DNA of 64,000 nt from Chitinophaga eiseniae (GTDB lineage Bacteria > Bacteroidota > Bacteroidia > Chitinophagales > Chitinophagaceae): positions 620,001-684,000 of the forward strand of contig NZ_FUWZ01000003.1 in assembly GCF_900167135.1 (NCBI RefSeq), written 5' to 3'. Positions 46,346 to 55,450 of this stretch are shown here, piece by piece. The translations under genes and the position numbers were made by a program. Every line of letters starts with the position of its first letter. Within the stretch, counting starts at the first letter, position 1. The notes beneath the pieces are model-generated. The model was given only the letters and a program-made list of their open reading frames with translations, was not told the DNA's origin and ran no database searches.

Positions 46346-47641
46346 ATGCAGTACTACAGTTTACAAGATCCACAACATAAAACATCATTTGAAACCGCCG
46401 TCATACAAGGTATTGCGCCGGACAGAGGCCTGTACTTCCCCGAGCAGATCCCTTCCCTGGACCCGGATTTTATCACACACCTGCACCACTATTCAGACCA
46501 GGAGATCGGCTATGAGGTAATCCGTCCTTTTATCGGTGATGAGATCCCTGAAGCCGCGCTGAAACAGATCGTAAACGATACACTGCATTTTCCTTTTCCG
46601 GTACAGAAAGTCACCGGTCACACCTATGCGCTGGAACTCTTCCACGGCCCTACCCTTGCCTTTAAAGACGTGGGCGCCCGCTTCATGGCCGGATGCCTCG
46701 GTTACTTCCGGCGTAACAGCGACCGGCCGGTGACCGTGCTGGTAGCCACTTCCGGCGATACCGGCGGCGCCGTGGCCAGCGGCTTTTATAACGTTCCCGG
46801 TGTAGACGTAGTGATCCTCTACCCTTCGCAAAAGGTGAGCACCTTACAGGAAAAACAGCTGACCACCCTCGGCGGTAATATCCGCGCACTGGAGATACGG
46901 GGTACATTCGACGACTGTCAGCGTATGGTGAAAAGCGCCTTCCTCGACGCCGAGATACAGTCACGCCGACAGCTTACTTCTGCCAACTCCATCAATGTGG
47001 CCCGCTGGCTGCCGCAGATGTTTTATTATTTCCTCGCCTATAAACAGATGAAGGCCGCTCATCCCCGGGTGGTGTTTGCCGTGCCCAGCGGTAATTTCGG
47101 CAACATCTGCGCCGGCATGATGGCCGCCGCCATAGGCCTGCCCGTAGCACACTTTGTGGCCGCCACGAACATCAACGACACGGTGCCCCGCTTTATGCAA
47201 AACGGAAAGTATGAACCAGGCAAAGCAGTGCCTACCCTGTCCAACGCCATGGACGTGGCCGACCCCAGCAACTTCGTACGGGTGTTGCAGTTATTCGGCA
47301 ACAGCCTGCCGGCACTGCAGGAGAAATTTACCGCGTACGCCTATACGGACAAGGATACGGCACGTACCATGGAACAGGTATGGAAAGAACATCATTATAT
47401 GCTGGACCCTCATGGGGCGGTAGGTTATCTCGGCCTGCAGCAGTTCCTCGCCGGGGCGCCTGATCTGACCGGCGTCTTCCTGGAAACGGCCCACCCGGTA
47501 AAGTTTGAAGACACCGCACCCAAGGCTGTGCGTGATGCCATTTACACACCGCCCCGCGTGATGTCGCTCTATGGTAAAGAAAAAGATGCCACGCTGCTGC
47601 CGGCAGATTACGACGCGTTCAAAAACTGGTTAATGCGATAA
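46346..47641 (+). CDS. thrC: Threonine synthase
   Basis: This 431-residue PLP enzyme turns O-phosphohomoserine into threonine, the last step of the operon pathway. The PLP lysine is in PTLAFKDVGARF (about residue 109), and the phosphate-binding loop is VATSGDTGGAVASGF (about 133-147). FAVPSGNFGNICAG (about 238-251) and DVADPSNFVRV are typical of the short class of threonine synthases. It ends 23 bp before the TPR lipoprotein gene, which may be read with the operon. Confidence 0.96.
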   Translation: MQYYSLQDPQHKTSFETAVIQGIAPDRGLYFPEQIPSLDPDFITHLHHYSDQEIGYEVIRPFIGDEIPEAALKQIVNDTLHFPFPVQKVTGHTYALELFHGPTLAFKDVGARFMAGCLGYFRRNSDRPVTVLVATSGDTGGAVASGFYNVPGVDVVILYPSQKVSTLQEKQLTTLGGNIRALEIRGTFDDCQRMVKSAFLDAEIQSRRQLTSANSINVARWLPQMFYYFLAYKQMKAAHPRVVFAVPSGNFGNICAGMMAAAIGLPVAHFVAATNINDTVPRFMQNGKYEPGKAVPTLSNAMDVADPSNFVRVLQLFGNSLPALQEKFTAYAYTDKDTARTMEQVWKEHHYMLDPHGAVGYLGLQQFLAGAPDLTGVFLETAHPVKFEDTAPKAVRDAIYTPPRVMSLYGKEKDATLLPADYDAFKNWLMR

Positions 47642-47664
47642 GGATTGCTTAGTTTTGGCGGTGT

Positions 47665-48672
47665 ATGAAATATTTACCTATCCTGGTGGCCATGGCGGGT
47701 GTCGTGGCCTGCAACAATGACCACAAAAAGCCCGGCCAGCAGAACGGCGCAGACTCCGCACTGTACAGTGATATTATCCGGCCGGTGACAGATTCCATTC
47801 AGCATTATCCGGACCAGGACGCACTGTACTACCGCAGGGCGCTGTTGCTGTTCAATACCAATCCCCGCCTCGCGCAGCAGGATTTTGAAAAAGCCGCCAG
47901 CCTGAAGCCGGCTAACCCCGACTATTGGGCCGGCGCCGGCGAAGCCGCGCTGGTAGACAACCGCTACAACGAAGCAGAACTATATTTCAGCAAAGCGCTG
48001 GCTAACGCTCCCACCTATACGTACCTGCAGTACAAACTGGCCACCGCCATGCTGGAGAACAAACACACTGTACAGGCAGACAGCCTGGCCGATGTGCTGG
48101 CCGGCACCACCGACGGGCGGGACAAAGCTTTTTACCTGAAAGCACGCATGGCAGAAGACCGCCTGGATACTACCGCAGCCATCGAACATCTGAAAAAGGC
48201 CGTCGCCGCTGCCGGCCCACAGGCGGAGTATGAAGCCGTCATGGAACTGGCCGACCTGCTGCGGGCCCGCAAAACCCCGGAAGCCGTCCGGTACTATACG
48301 GCCGCATGGCAGCAGGACTCGCTCAATGCCACCCCCCTCTTTGATGCGGGACAAACACAGGAAGAACTGGGCGATACCAATGCCGCGATGAACACCTACC
48401 GGAAGTGCATTGTGGCCGATCCGGGATTTGAGCCGGCATATATGGCGCTGGGCAACATCTACAGCAGCAGGAACCAGTGGAAGGAGGCGTACAGTTACTA
48501 CAACCTCGCCGCCAAAGCCGCTCCCACCGACGCGCTGGCCTATTTTCAACGCGGCAGGGCACAGGAACAGCTGGGCAACAAAAAAGAAGCGATCGGAGAC
48601 TACGCCAAAGCCGCTTCTTTCAGAAAAGATTATAAAGAAGCAAAGGAAGCCATGCAACGGTTGAGCCGCTAA
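47665..48672 (+). CDS. TPR-repeat lipoprotein
   Basis: The 335-residue protein has a lipoprotein signal (KYLPILVAMAGVVAC, Cys near residue 16) and a mature part of tetratricopeptide-like helices, clear in YYRRALLLFNTNPRLAQQDF (about 55-74), AELYFSKALANAPTYTYLQY (about 103-122), and LAYFQRGRAQEQLGNKKEAI (about 292-311). TPR lipoproteins act as scaffolds at the envelope; the partner is unknown. It follows thrC by 23 bp on the same strand, which suggests transcription with thrABC, though a functional link to threonine synthesis is not implied. Confidence 0.8.
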   Translation: MKYLPILVAMAGVVACNNDHKKPGQQNGADSALYSDIIRPVTDSIQHYPDQDALYYRRALLLFNTNPRLAQQDFEKAASLKPANPDYWAGAGEAALVDNRYNEAELYFSKALANAPTYTYLQYKLATAMLENKHTVQADSLADVLAGTTDGRDKAFYLKARMAEDRLDTTAAIEHLKKAVAAAGPQAEYEAVMELADLLRARKTPEAVRYYTAAWQQDSLNATPLFDAGQTQEELGDTNAAMNTYRKCIVADPGFEPAYMALGNIYSSRNQWKEAYSYYNLAAKAAPTDALAYFQRGRAQEQLGNKKEAIGDYAKAASFRKDYKEAKEAMQRLSR

Positions 48673-48733
48673 AGTGCCACCGGTGTTTATGTCAACCGCA
48701 TTGCTTACATTTAATACCTAAAACTGACTACTA

Positions 48734-49399
48734 TTGGAAAACGCTCCTGTAATGATAGCGCCGTCCTTACTGGCGGCCAATTTTCTTGAACTGGGAAAAG
48801 AAGTGGAAATGGTGAACCGCAGCGAGGCTGACTGGTTTCACCTGGATGTGATGGATGGCCGTTTTGTGCCCAATATCAGCTACGGACTGCCGGTGATCGC
48901 GCAGATCAAAAAGCTGGCCCGCAAACCATGTGATGTACACCTGATGATAGAAGAACCGGAGAAATATGCAGCCGAATTTAAAAAAGCCGGCGCCGATATC
49001 CTCACCGTACATGCAGAAGCCTGTATTCATCTGCACCGCAATATCCAGCAGATCAAAAGCCTGGGCATGAAAGCCGGCGTGGCGCTCAACCCGCATACGC
49101 CAGCGGTGATGCTGGAAAATGTGATCCGTGATATCGATGTGGTACTGGTGATGAGCGTCAATCCGGGTTTTGGCGGACAGACCTTTATAGAACAAACTTA
49201 CCAGAAGATAAGGCAGGTGCGTCAGTTGATCAAAGACAACCAGGCTACCGCCCTGATAGAAGTGGATGGCGGTATCAGTACAGAAAATGCCGGCCAGCTG
49301 GTGCAGGCAGGCGCCAATGTGCTGGTGGCAGGCAGCTCCATCTTTGCTTCAGCAGATCCCGAAAAAACAATTGCCGCACTTAAGAGAGGTGCTCTATAA
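48734..49399 (+). CDS. rpe: Ribulose-phosphate 3-epimerase
   Basis: The enzyme interconverts ribulose-5-phosphate and xylulose-5-phosphate in the pentose phosphate pathway. The (beta/alpha)8 barrel shows IAPSLLAANFLELG, HLDVMDGRFVPNISYG (catalytic Asp), VHLMIEEPEKY, MSVNPGFGGQTF (about 138-149) and VDGGIS. From a TTG at 48734 it has 221 residues; an ATG at 48752 removes six residues and leaves almost nothing before the IAPS strand, so the TTG start is preferred. Its 3-prime end overlaps the convergent response regulator gene by 20 bp. Confidence 0.94.
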   Translation: MENAPVMIAPSLLAANFLELGKEVEMVNRSEADWFHLDVMDGRFVPNISYGLPVIAQIKKLARKPCDVHLMIEEPEKYAAEFKKAGADILTVHAEACIHLHRNIQQIKSLGMKAGVALNPHTPAVMLENVIRDIDVVLVMSVNPGFGGQTFIEQTYQKIRQVRQLIKDNQATALIEVDGGISTENAGQLVQAGANVLVAGSSIFASADPEKTIAALKRGAL

Positions 49400-49769
49400 T
49401 CTCTTTGGACAGGGGTTTGGTAAGATAGCCATTTACCACCGGGTAATGACGGACCCGCTCTTTGTCTTTCTCATCGATAGAAGACGTCAGCACGAAGATG
49501 CGGATCTGTTTGGGCAGCTGGTCATGAAAGACGCTGTACTCATCCAGGAACTCCCAACCATCCATAATCGGCATATTGAGGTCCAGCAGAATAAGGTCGG
49601 GCAGTTCGTCCACCTTATCTGCATGCTGCCGGATATGGTCCAATACATCCTGCGCATCTGAGAACACCCTGATATTGGTGCATATCCCCTGCCGTTCTAT
49701 CATGATTTTAGCAATTTGCTGGTGAATTGGGTCGTCGTCTACTATAAAAATCATATTGATCAGCTTCAT
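49380..49769 (-). CDS. Single-domain response regulator (CheY-like)
   Basis: The 129-residue protein is a bare receiver domain: IVDDDP (about residues 9-14) supplies the acidic pocket, LLDLNMPIMDGW has the phospho-acceptor Asp 63, VLTSS and LTKPLS supply the Thr and Lys of the switch. There is no output domain, so it likely acts by protein contact or in a phosphorelay. It lies 8 bp downstream of the histidine kinase gene, which is its likely partner, and its end overlaps the convergent rpe by 20 bp. Confidence 0.92.
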   Translation of the reverse strand: MKLINMIFIVDDDPIHQQIAKIMIERQGICTNIRVFSDAQDVLDHIRQHADKVDELPDLILLDLNMPIMDGWEFLDEYSVFHDQLPKQIRIFVLTSSIDEKDKERVRHYPVVNGYLTKPLSKEIIEHLS

Positions 49770-49777
49770 AAAAGGGA

Positions 49778-52426
49778 TTATTCCGGCCTAAATGTAATAA
49801 TAAATTTGGTACCCTGCCCCGGCCTGCTTTCGGCCCTGATACTTCCACCCATTGCCTCCACCTGTGTTTTGGTGATAAACAATCCGATACCTTTCGCATC
49901 TTTGTTACGGTGAAATGTTTTCCGGAAGCCGAACAGCTTGTTACCAAAGCGTTCCATATCAATGCCGATGCCGTTGTCCTGCACCGTGAGTACAATGTTG
50001 TCGTTCTCTCTCCAGGTCTGTAAATGCAGTTCCGGCTCTCTTTCCGGTGAACGGTAGCGGATCGCATTGGTGATAAAATTCTGGAGGATACTGTCGAGAT
50101 ACACCCGTGGATACTCTATTTGTGGCGCCTGTTCAAAATCATAGGTGATTTTGATATTACTGGTTTCAATATCTACCAGCAGGATATCCTTTACCTTCTG
50201 TACCCGTTCGGCAAAAAGCAGTTTTTCTTTTTCCACGTTCACGTCTTTCCGTATCTGTACCACTTCCACCAGGTCGTTGAGCGTTTCATCTATCTTTTTG
50301 ATCACTTCATGCAACATGCCCAGGTACAGCTCCCGCTCCTGCTGGGAGGATGCCTCGTTATGCATCTGCATCAGCGCCCGCAGGTTGGCGATGGGCGCCC
50401 GCAGGTTATGGGAAGTAATATGAGCGAAGTCCTCCAGCTGCTTGTTCTGGTTGACCAGGTTTTTGTTCAGGTTAGACAGCTGGTCATTCGCCTTGCGCAG
50501 TTCCTTCTGCATTTTACGGCTCTCGGTGATGTCGCGCATGAAGACCGAGATACCGCCGTCCTGCATGGGTGTCAGCAGGAAGTCGTACCATTTATCGGGT
50601 TTGGAGAAGTAGATACCGAAAGACTGGGACTGCCGCTGTTGTATACACTCCTGCAACCTGGCGTAAAACACGGTGCCTGACAGCCGGGGGAACACTTCGA
50701 AAATATTGCTGCCCATTTCCACTTTCTGGCCGATCATTTTCTCCGCTTTCTGATTGAGGAAATTGAGCTTGCCGTCTTTCTCCATGGCGGCGTAGCCCAT
50801 GTCCACCGTATCGAAGAAGAGACGCATCAGTTCCGTGTTACGGGTGAGCGCTTCCTCGATGGCAGACTGTTCCGTCACGTCCTGGACCACGCCGAAGATG
50901 CGTGTCCGTTTGCCATTGGTATATCCCGGCTGACCGATACAACGCACTCTTTTGGTTTGCTGTTTGGCAGAGATCAGCGTCAGCTCTGCATCGAACGTTT
51001 TGCCGGTTTCGATGCATTGTTTCACCAGTCCTTCCAGCACGGGTTGTGACTCCGGTGAAAAAAAGCGCATGGCTTTTTCGTAGTTGATGGGCGTGTCCGG
51101 TTCGCAGTCATGTATTTTATAGGATTGGTAAGACCAGCGGACACGTTCCGTTTCGAGGTCCATCTCCCATCCGCCGATTTTTCCGATGTCACCTGTTTGC
51201 AGGAGGAATTCCTGGTTTTTGACGTTTTCCAGTTCCTGCATTTTTTTATCGGTGATATCGTTTACGAGGGCTACGACGATCATCTCTTTATCCACCGGTT
51301 CAATCACGGGGAAGACGGTGAGGTCGAGGTATACTTCACGGCCGACGGTGGTCCAGCGTTCGTCCTGGCTGAAGTCTATTTTCTTTTCCACGCGCAGCGG
51401 GTTGCCTTCTTCGAGTGCCTGCAGGAACAGTTTGTCCAGTTCGAAGCGGGTGGCCAGTTCATCGTTCATGACGTTGAAATTCCGGCGGGCGGCAGGATGC
51501 GGGGAGTTGAAGAAGAAACGTTGCGTTTGATTGATGCGGCGGATAAAGCCGAAGTTATCAAACTGGATATAGCCGATGGGCAGGTTTTCGATGATATTGT
51601 CGAGCAGTCTTTCGCTTTTCTGGAGGCTGATTTCGGCTACTTTCTTTTCGGTGATATCATCGAGGATAAGGAAGTAGTTGGCCATTCTGCTGTGGCGGTC
51701 TGTTACCGGGAAGATGGTAGCTTCGTAGTACAGCGGGAACAGGCGGGTGACATTGCCGTAATTTTTTTCCGCATAGTTGAGCAATATTTCCCGTTTCAGT
51801 GTTTTGCCGGTGTCACGGGCTTCTTCGAACATGCGGGCGAGGCCATTGAGCCGGTAGAACGGGTCTTGCAGCCATTTATATTCCGCATCGCCGAGGAAGG
51901 CGTGCTGGGCGCCCCATATCTGTCGTTGGCGGCTGTTCATTTCTACGCTGACGCCTTCGGGGGTGAACTGTTGCAGGCCGATGGGGAGGTTTTCGAGTAT
52001 CTGGCGGAAATATTGTTCATCTTCCATGACCCGGAGTTCGGGCAGTTTACGGTCGGTGATATCGATGCCGATGAGGAGGCATCCGGTCAGCTGACCGTCG
52101 TTGCCCATGACAGGATGGATGGCTGCTTCCAGCCACAGCTGGGTGTTTCCGTGCAGCAGAAAACAGATTTGTTCCTGTATGGATTGTCCGGTCCGCAGCT
52201 GTTGCCAGATGCGGGCCCACTGTGTTTCATCGGCGGGCAGGAGTAGTTCCCTGAAGTATCGTCCGGAGATGAGTTCCGGCGGTTGCTGTAGGGCGTTGGC
52301 CATTCGCGGGTTCAGGGTAGTAATGCATTCAGCGGCATCCAGATTCACAGACAATGCGCAGGCATTGATGGCAGCCTCCAGATGCTGCAGATGCCGGTAA
52401 TGCTGTTCCAGCATAACATCCTTCAT
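49778..52426 (-). CDS. Multi-PAS sensor histidine kinase
   Basis: The 882-residue kinase has about five PAS domains (roughly residues 10-130, 140-270, 280-405, 415-525 and 540-650), a dimerisation domain with the phospho-acceptor His in HITSHNLRAPIANL (about residue 674), and an ATPase domain with FITNAIRYR (N box), DNGIGIDM (G1), GFRKTF and GIGLFITK (G2), ending ARPGQGTKF-like RPGQGTKF. No membrane segment is visible, so it is probably a soluble cytoplasmic sensor; the signals are unknown. It is paired with the receiver gene 8 bp downstream. Confidence 0.92.
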   Translation of the reverse strand: MKDVMLEQHYRHLQHLEAAINACALSVNLDAAECITTLNPRMANALQQPPELISGRYFRELLLPADETQWARIWQQLRTGQSIQEQICFLLHGNTQLWLEAAIHPVMGNDGQLTGCLLIGIDITDRKLPELRVMEDEQYFRQILENLPIGLQQFTPEGVSVEMNSRQRQIWGAQHAFLGDAEYKWLQDPFYRLNGLARMFEEARDTGKTLKREILLNYAEKNYGNVTRLFPLYYEATIFPVTDRHSRMANYFLILDDITEKKVAEISLQKSERLLDNIIENLPIGYIQFDNFGFIRRINQTQRFFFNSPHPAARRNFNVMNDELATRFELDKLFLQALEEGNPLRVEKKIDFSQDERWTTVGREVYLDLTVFPVIEPVDKEMIVVALVNDITDKKMQELENVKNQEFLLQTGDIGKIGGWEMDLETERVRWSYQSYKIHDCEPDTPINYEKAMRFFSPESQPVLEGLVKQCIETGKTFDAELTLISAKQQTKRVRCIGQPGYTNGKRTRIFGVVQDVTEQSAIEEALTRNTELMRLFFDTVDMGYAAMEKDGKLNFLNQKAEKMIGQKVEMGSNIFEVFPRLSGTVFYARLQECIQQRQSQSFGIYFSKPDKWYDFLLTPMQDGGISVFMRDITESRKMQKELRKANDQLSNLNKNLVNQNKQLEDFAHITSHNLRAPIANLRALMQMHNEASSQQERELYLGMLHEVIKKIDETLNDLVEVVQIRKDVNVEKEKLLFAERVQKVKDILLVDIETSNIKITYDFEQAPQIEYPRVYLDSILQNFITNAIRYRSPEREPELHLQTWRENDNIVLTVQDNGIGIDMERFGNKLFGFRKTFHRNKDAKGIGLFITKTQVEAMGGSIRAESRPGQGTKFIITFRPE

Positions 52427-52875
52427 TATTACTAGCGGGATTCTAAGATCGTTGAGTATTTAATAAGCTCAAAATAGGCATTATATGACAAAAAAGCGCC
52501 ATTACAGTAGTAAAAGGTACAACTTCCGGCTTTATTTTCCCGTTTTTCAACCGGATTTATCTTCCGGTAGTGCCTGTTGTTCAGGGAATTATCCACCTGT
52601 TGTGGATTTTCAGTTTTCCGATTTTGTTGATTGATCAATATCTTCGCATTCATTTCCGGCGGAGCCGGGCTACAAATAAACTAATTTTCACATAAAATAA
52701 AACATCAATTAAAGAAAGTTCTGATTATCATGGGACCCGAGCGTGACAACCTGGTATTGGGGGAATTGTAGAATTTAGTGATTGCTTAACAATACTGCTC
52801 TTCAGGTTGTGGTTAAATTCATATATTCGGAGTGAGAATTCAGAATATTTTCCCGGACTTTAAATCATTGAATCA
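52427..52875. other. Intergenic region between histidine kinase and phoH
   Basis: This 449-bp gap lies between divergent genes and should hold both promoters. I see no tRNA or clear repeat. One 13-codon frame from the ATG at 52729 is too short to support. Confidence 0.5.
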
Positions 52876-53838
52876 TTGACTGAATCCATTATTAATTTAG
52901 ATAGTATTAATCCCATTGAGTTTTTCGGTGTTAACAACGGAAAACTGGATTTGCTGAAGAAAAAATTCCCGCTGTTGAAGATCCTGTCCAGGGGTACCCA
53001 GTTAAAATTGAGTGGGGCGCCGGAAGAAGTGGCCACAGCGGAGGAAAAAATCAGTCAAATCGTTAAATATCTCGAGCGTAATGGTAATCTGACGGAGAAT
53101 TACTTTGAGCAGATTCTTGGGGATGAAGAGGGAACGGCGGTAGATCATTTCAGTGACCGCAATCCCAACGAGGTACTGGTATTTGGTCCGAACGCCCGTA
53201 CGGTACGGGCACGCACTGCCAACCAGAAAAGAATGGTGGCGTTGGCGGACAAAAATGACATTGTATTTGCGATCGGGCCGGCGGGTACGGGTAAAACCTA
53301 TACAGCGGTTGCGTTGGCGGTACGTGCACTTAAAAACAAAGCTGTTAAGAAAATCATTCTCACCCGTCCGGCGGTAGAGGCAGGTGAAAGCCTGGGCTTC
53401 CTTCCCGGCGATCTGAAAGAGAAGATTGATCCCTATCTGCGGCCATTGTACGATGCGCTGGACGATATGATCCCTGCAGAGAAGCTGAGTTATTATATGA
53501 CCAACCGTATCATAGAAATAGCGCCGCTGGCTTATATGCGTGGCCGTACGCTGGATAATTCCTTTATTATCCTCGACGAAGCGCAGAACGCCACCGACCT
53601 GCAGCTCAAGATGTTCCTGACCCGCATTGGCGCCTCTGCCAAAGCCATCATCACCGGCGACCTTACCCAGATCGACCTGCCGAAAAACCAGAAGTCGGGC
53701 CTTGAAAAGGCCAACCGTATTCTGCGTAATATCGACGGCATTGGTTCTGTGGAGCTGGACGAAGAGGATGTGGTGCGTCACCGCCTGGTGAAAGCCATTA
53801 TCCGCGCATATGATGCGGACAAAGATAAAGAAGGATAA
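52876..53838 (+). CDS. phoH: PhoH-like ATPase
   Basis: The 320-residue protein has an N-terminal RNA-binding-like region (about residues 15-80, FFGVNNGKLDLLKKKFPLLK) and a RecA-like ATPase core. Walker A is GPAGTGKT (residues 134-141) and Walker B is FIILDEAQN (about 232-240). PhoH proteins are predicted RNA-related ATPases, and their precise role is unsettled. No ATG is available near the family start; TTG at 52876 gives the natural N-terminus MTESIINLDSINPIEFFG. A long AT-rich hairpin follows 9 bp after the stop. Confidence 0.93.
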   Translation: MTESIINLDSINPIEFFGVNNGKLDLLKKKFPLLKILSRGTQLKLSGAPEEVATAEEKISQIVKYLERNGNLTENYFEQILGDEEGTAVDHFSDRNPNEVLVFGPNARTVRARTANQKRMVALADKNDIVFAIGPAGTGKTYTAVALAVRALKNKAVKKIILTRPAVEAGESLGFLPGDLKEKIDPYLRPLYDALDDMIPAEKLSYYMTNRIIEIAPLAYMRGRTLDNSFIILDEAQNATDLQLKMFLTRIGASAKAIITGDLTQIDLPKNQKSGLEKANRILRNIDGIGSVELDEEDVVRHRLVKAIIRAYDADKDKEG

Positions 53839-53847
53839 TTGACGAAT

Positions 53848-53921
53848 TTTTTCATTTAGTCATTTAAAAATAAAGAAGCCTGAAATCAGGTCTCTTTATT
53901 TTTAAATGACTAAATGAAAAA
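53848..53921. repeat. Long AT-rich inverted repeat after phoH
   Basis: Bases 53848-53883 and 53886-53921 are reverse complements over about 36 bp with two mismatches; each arm contains CATTTAGTCATTTAAAAAT or its complement. The loop is only a few bases. The stem is AT-rich, unlike a classic GC-stem terminator, but a T-run lies at each end, and the position at the 3-prime end of phoH fits transcription termination. Confidence 0.8.
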
Positions 53922-54029
53922 TTTTTTGAATATTAACGCTTTTTTAACGGTCTTTGCAGTAAGTTACCTGTTTTTTCAAGGGGATAATTCAGTCCGGAAG
54001 CCTGTGATACAGCATTGCGGTGATAGTAC

Positions 54030-54061
54030 TTTGCAGATTTGAATGTTTAACCCTATTTTTG
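54030..54061 (+). promoter_or_regulatory. Bacteroidota housekeeping promoter for the DUF4878 gene
   Basis: TTTG at 54030-54033 and TATTTTTG at 54054-54061 match the -33 TTTG and -7 TAnnTTTG elements with the proper 20-bp spacing. Transcription would start near 54068, about 20 bp before the ATG at 54087. This is the best match to the consensus in the window. Confidence 0.7.
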
Positions 54062-54086
54062 TTGTGATATAATAATTATCGACCGC

Positions 54087-54566
54087 ATGACCAATTATCG
54101 TCGAATTCTGACACTGGCAGTGATGGGAATGCTGCTGCTGAGCAGCTGTAAGAAACGGGCCACCCCTCAAGAGGTAGCACTGGCATTTATGCACGCTATA
54201 CAGGATTCGAACTTCGACCAGGCAAGGGACTATGCCACCAAGGAGTCTCAACAGGTAATACAGATTTACTCCATTTTTGACGGGCGTCGCAGCGATGCAG
54301 AACGCGATAAGATCCGCAAAGCCAAAATACAGGTTGTCGCCGTGGAAGAAAACGACAACAAAGCTTCCGTGACCATCCAGAACTCTTCCGCCAACCAGCA
54401 GGAAGTGCTGCAACTGGTAAAAGAAAGCGGTCAATGGAAAATTTCACTGACATTTGAAAGTATCATACCTAACTATATTCCGCCGGCCAGCCAGGGCCTG
54501 GACTCCACTACTGTATTAACGCCGGACACCACCGCCGGCGGCGTGGCAGTTCCTGCAGTTAAATGA
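54087..54566 (+). CDS. DUF4878 domain lipoprotein
   Basis: The 159-residue protein has a lipoprotein signal (lipobox LLLSSC, Cys near residue 21) and a cystatin/NTF2-like DUF4878 domain (about 25-130), marked by TPQEVALAFMHAIQDSNFDQA at its start and WKISLTFESI at its end. A Thr/Pro-rich tail follows. DUF4878 proteins are exported proteins of unknown function. It is a single-gene unit behind a good -33/-7 promoter. Confidence 0.82.
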   Translation: MTNYRRILTLAVMGMLLLSSCKKRATPQEVALAFMHAIQDSNFDQARDYATKESQQVIQIYSIFDGRRSDAERDKIRKAKIQVVAVEENDNKASVTIQNSSANQQEVLQLVKESGQWKISLTFESIIPNYIPPASQGLDSTTVLTPDTTAGGVAVPAVK

Positions 54567-54636
54567 TTTTTGCCACTAAACTGCGCTTTTTTGCACAGGA
54601 ATGGGATAATTTTTAGCTATTAAGCATCAGTTGCCT

Positions 54637-54644
54637 TAAATTTG
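54637..54644 (+). promoter_or_regulatory. Candidate -7 box upstream of ppa
   Basis: TAAATTTG is an exact match to TAnnTTTG, but it lies 157 bp before the ppa ATG and has no clear TTTG at -33, so a long 5-prime leader would be needed. Confidence 0.4.
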
Positions 54645-54800
54645 CCGATGCAAGAATGGGCAGGGGCGATTGATTTCCAAAGGCCAGCAACGGAACCACT
54701 GACCATATCTTCATGAAAAGTGAAGTGAATAAGGTATTCACTTTTCTAACACTAATACAATATTGAACAATAAACCTTAAAAGCAGAAAAGTAGATTATT

Positions 54801-55340
54801 ATGATGACAAATCCCTGGCACAGTGTGAGTCCCGGATCTGAGGTACCACACGTTGTAAATGCCATTATCGAGATTCCAAAGGGATGCCGTGCCAAATACG
54901 AACTGGACAAAGATAGCGGCCTGCTGAAACTGGACCGCGTTTTATATTCCTCTGTATATTATCCTGCCAACTATGGTTTCATTCCGCAGTCATACTGCGA
55001 TGACCATGATCCGCTGGACATCCTGGTACTGTCTCAGGTAGAGTGCGTACCGATGTGTATCATCGAAGCCAAAGTGATCGGTGTAATGCAAATGGTTGAC
55101 GGCGGCGAAGCGGATGACAAAATCATCGCGGTGGCAGCCAACGACATGAGCGTAAACCACATCAACGATATCTCCGAACTGCCACCTCATTTTATCGACG
55201 AAATGAGACACTTCTTCGAAGAATACAAAAGACTGGAAAAGAAATCAGTGATCGTGGAAGAGTTCCAAAACAAGGAAAAAGCTGAAAAGATCATTAACCA
55301 GAGCTTTGAAGACTACAGAAAGATCTTTAAACAGAGCTAA
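54801..55340 (+). CDS. ppa: Inorganic diphosphatase (family I)
   Basis: The enzyme hydrolyses pyrophosphate, pulling biosynthetic reactions forward. The 179-residue protein has the family I active-site signature [11 protein letters not shown] (about residues 68-78, three Asp metal ligands), plus [14 protein letters not shown] (about 23-36) and [12 protein letters not shown] (about 54-65). It is a single-gene unit; an AT-rich repeat follows the stop and separates it from the convergent NlpC/P60 gene. Confidence 0.96.
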   Translation: MMTNPWHSVSPGSEVPHVVNAIIEIPKGCRAKYELDKDSGLLKLDRVLYSSVYYPANYGFIPQSYCDDHDPLDILVLSQVECVPMCIIEAKVIGVMQMVDGGEADDKIIAVAANDMSVNHINDISELPPHFIDEMRHFFEEYKRLEKKSVIVEEFQNKEKAEKIINQSFEDYRKIFKQS

Positions 55341-55345
55341 ATAAA

Positions 55346-55450
55346 TCATTTTTTGATTTTCGATTTTTTGATTTTCGATTTCTTGATTTTGAGATTTTGC
55401 CGGACGTCTCCTCCAAATTCCAAAATCAAGAAATCGAAAATCAGAAAATT
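55346..55450. repeat. AT-rich inverted repeat between ppa and the NlpC/P60 gene
   Basis: Tandem units of TTTTTGATTTTCGA on the left are mirrored by AAAATCAAGAAATCGAAAATC on the right (trimmed), around a GC-richer centre CCGGACGTCTCCTCC. The tract could form a long hairpin that ends both convergent transcripts. Confidence 0.65.

Noticed and set aside
51110-52246. A 378-codon plus-strand frame over the histidine kinase
   Set aside because: It is antisense to PAS domains and has no recognisable domain.
52729-52770. A 13-codon frame in the gap before phoH
   Set aside because: It is too short to support without conservation data.
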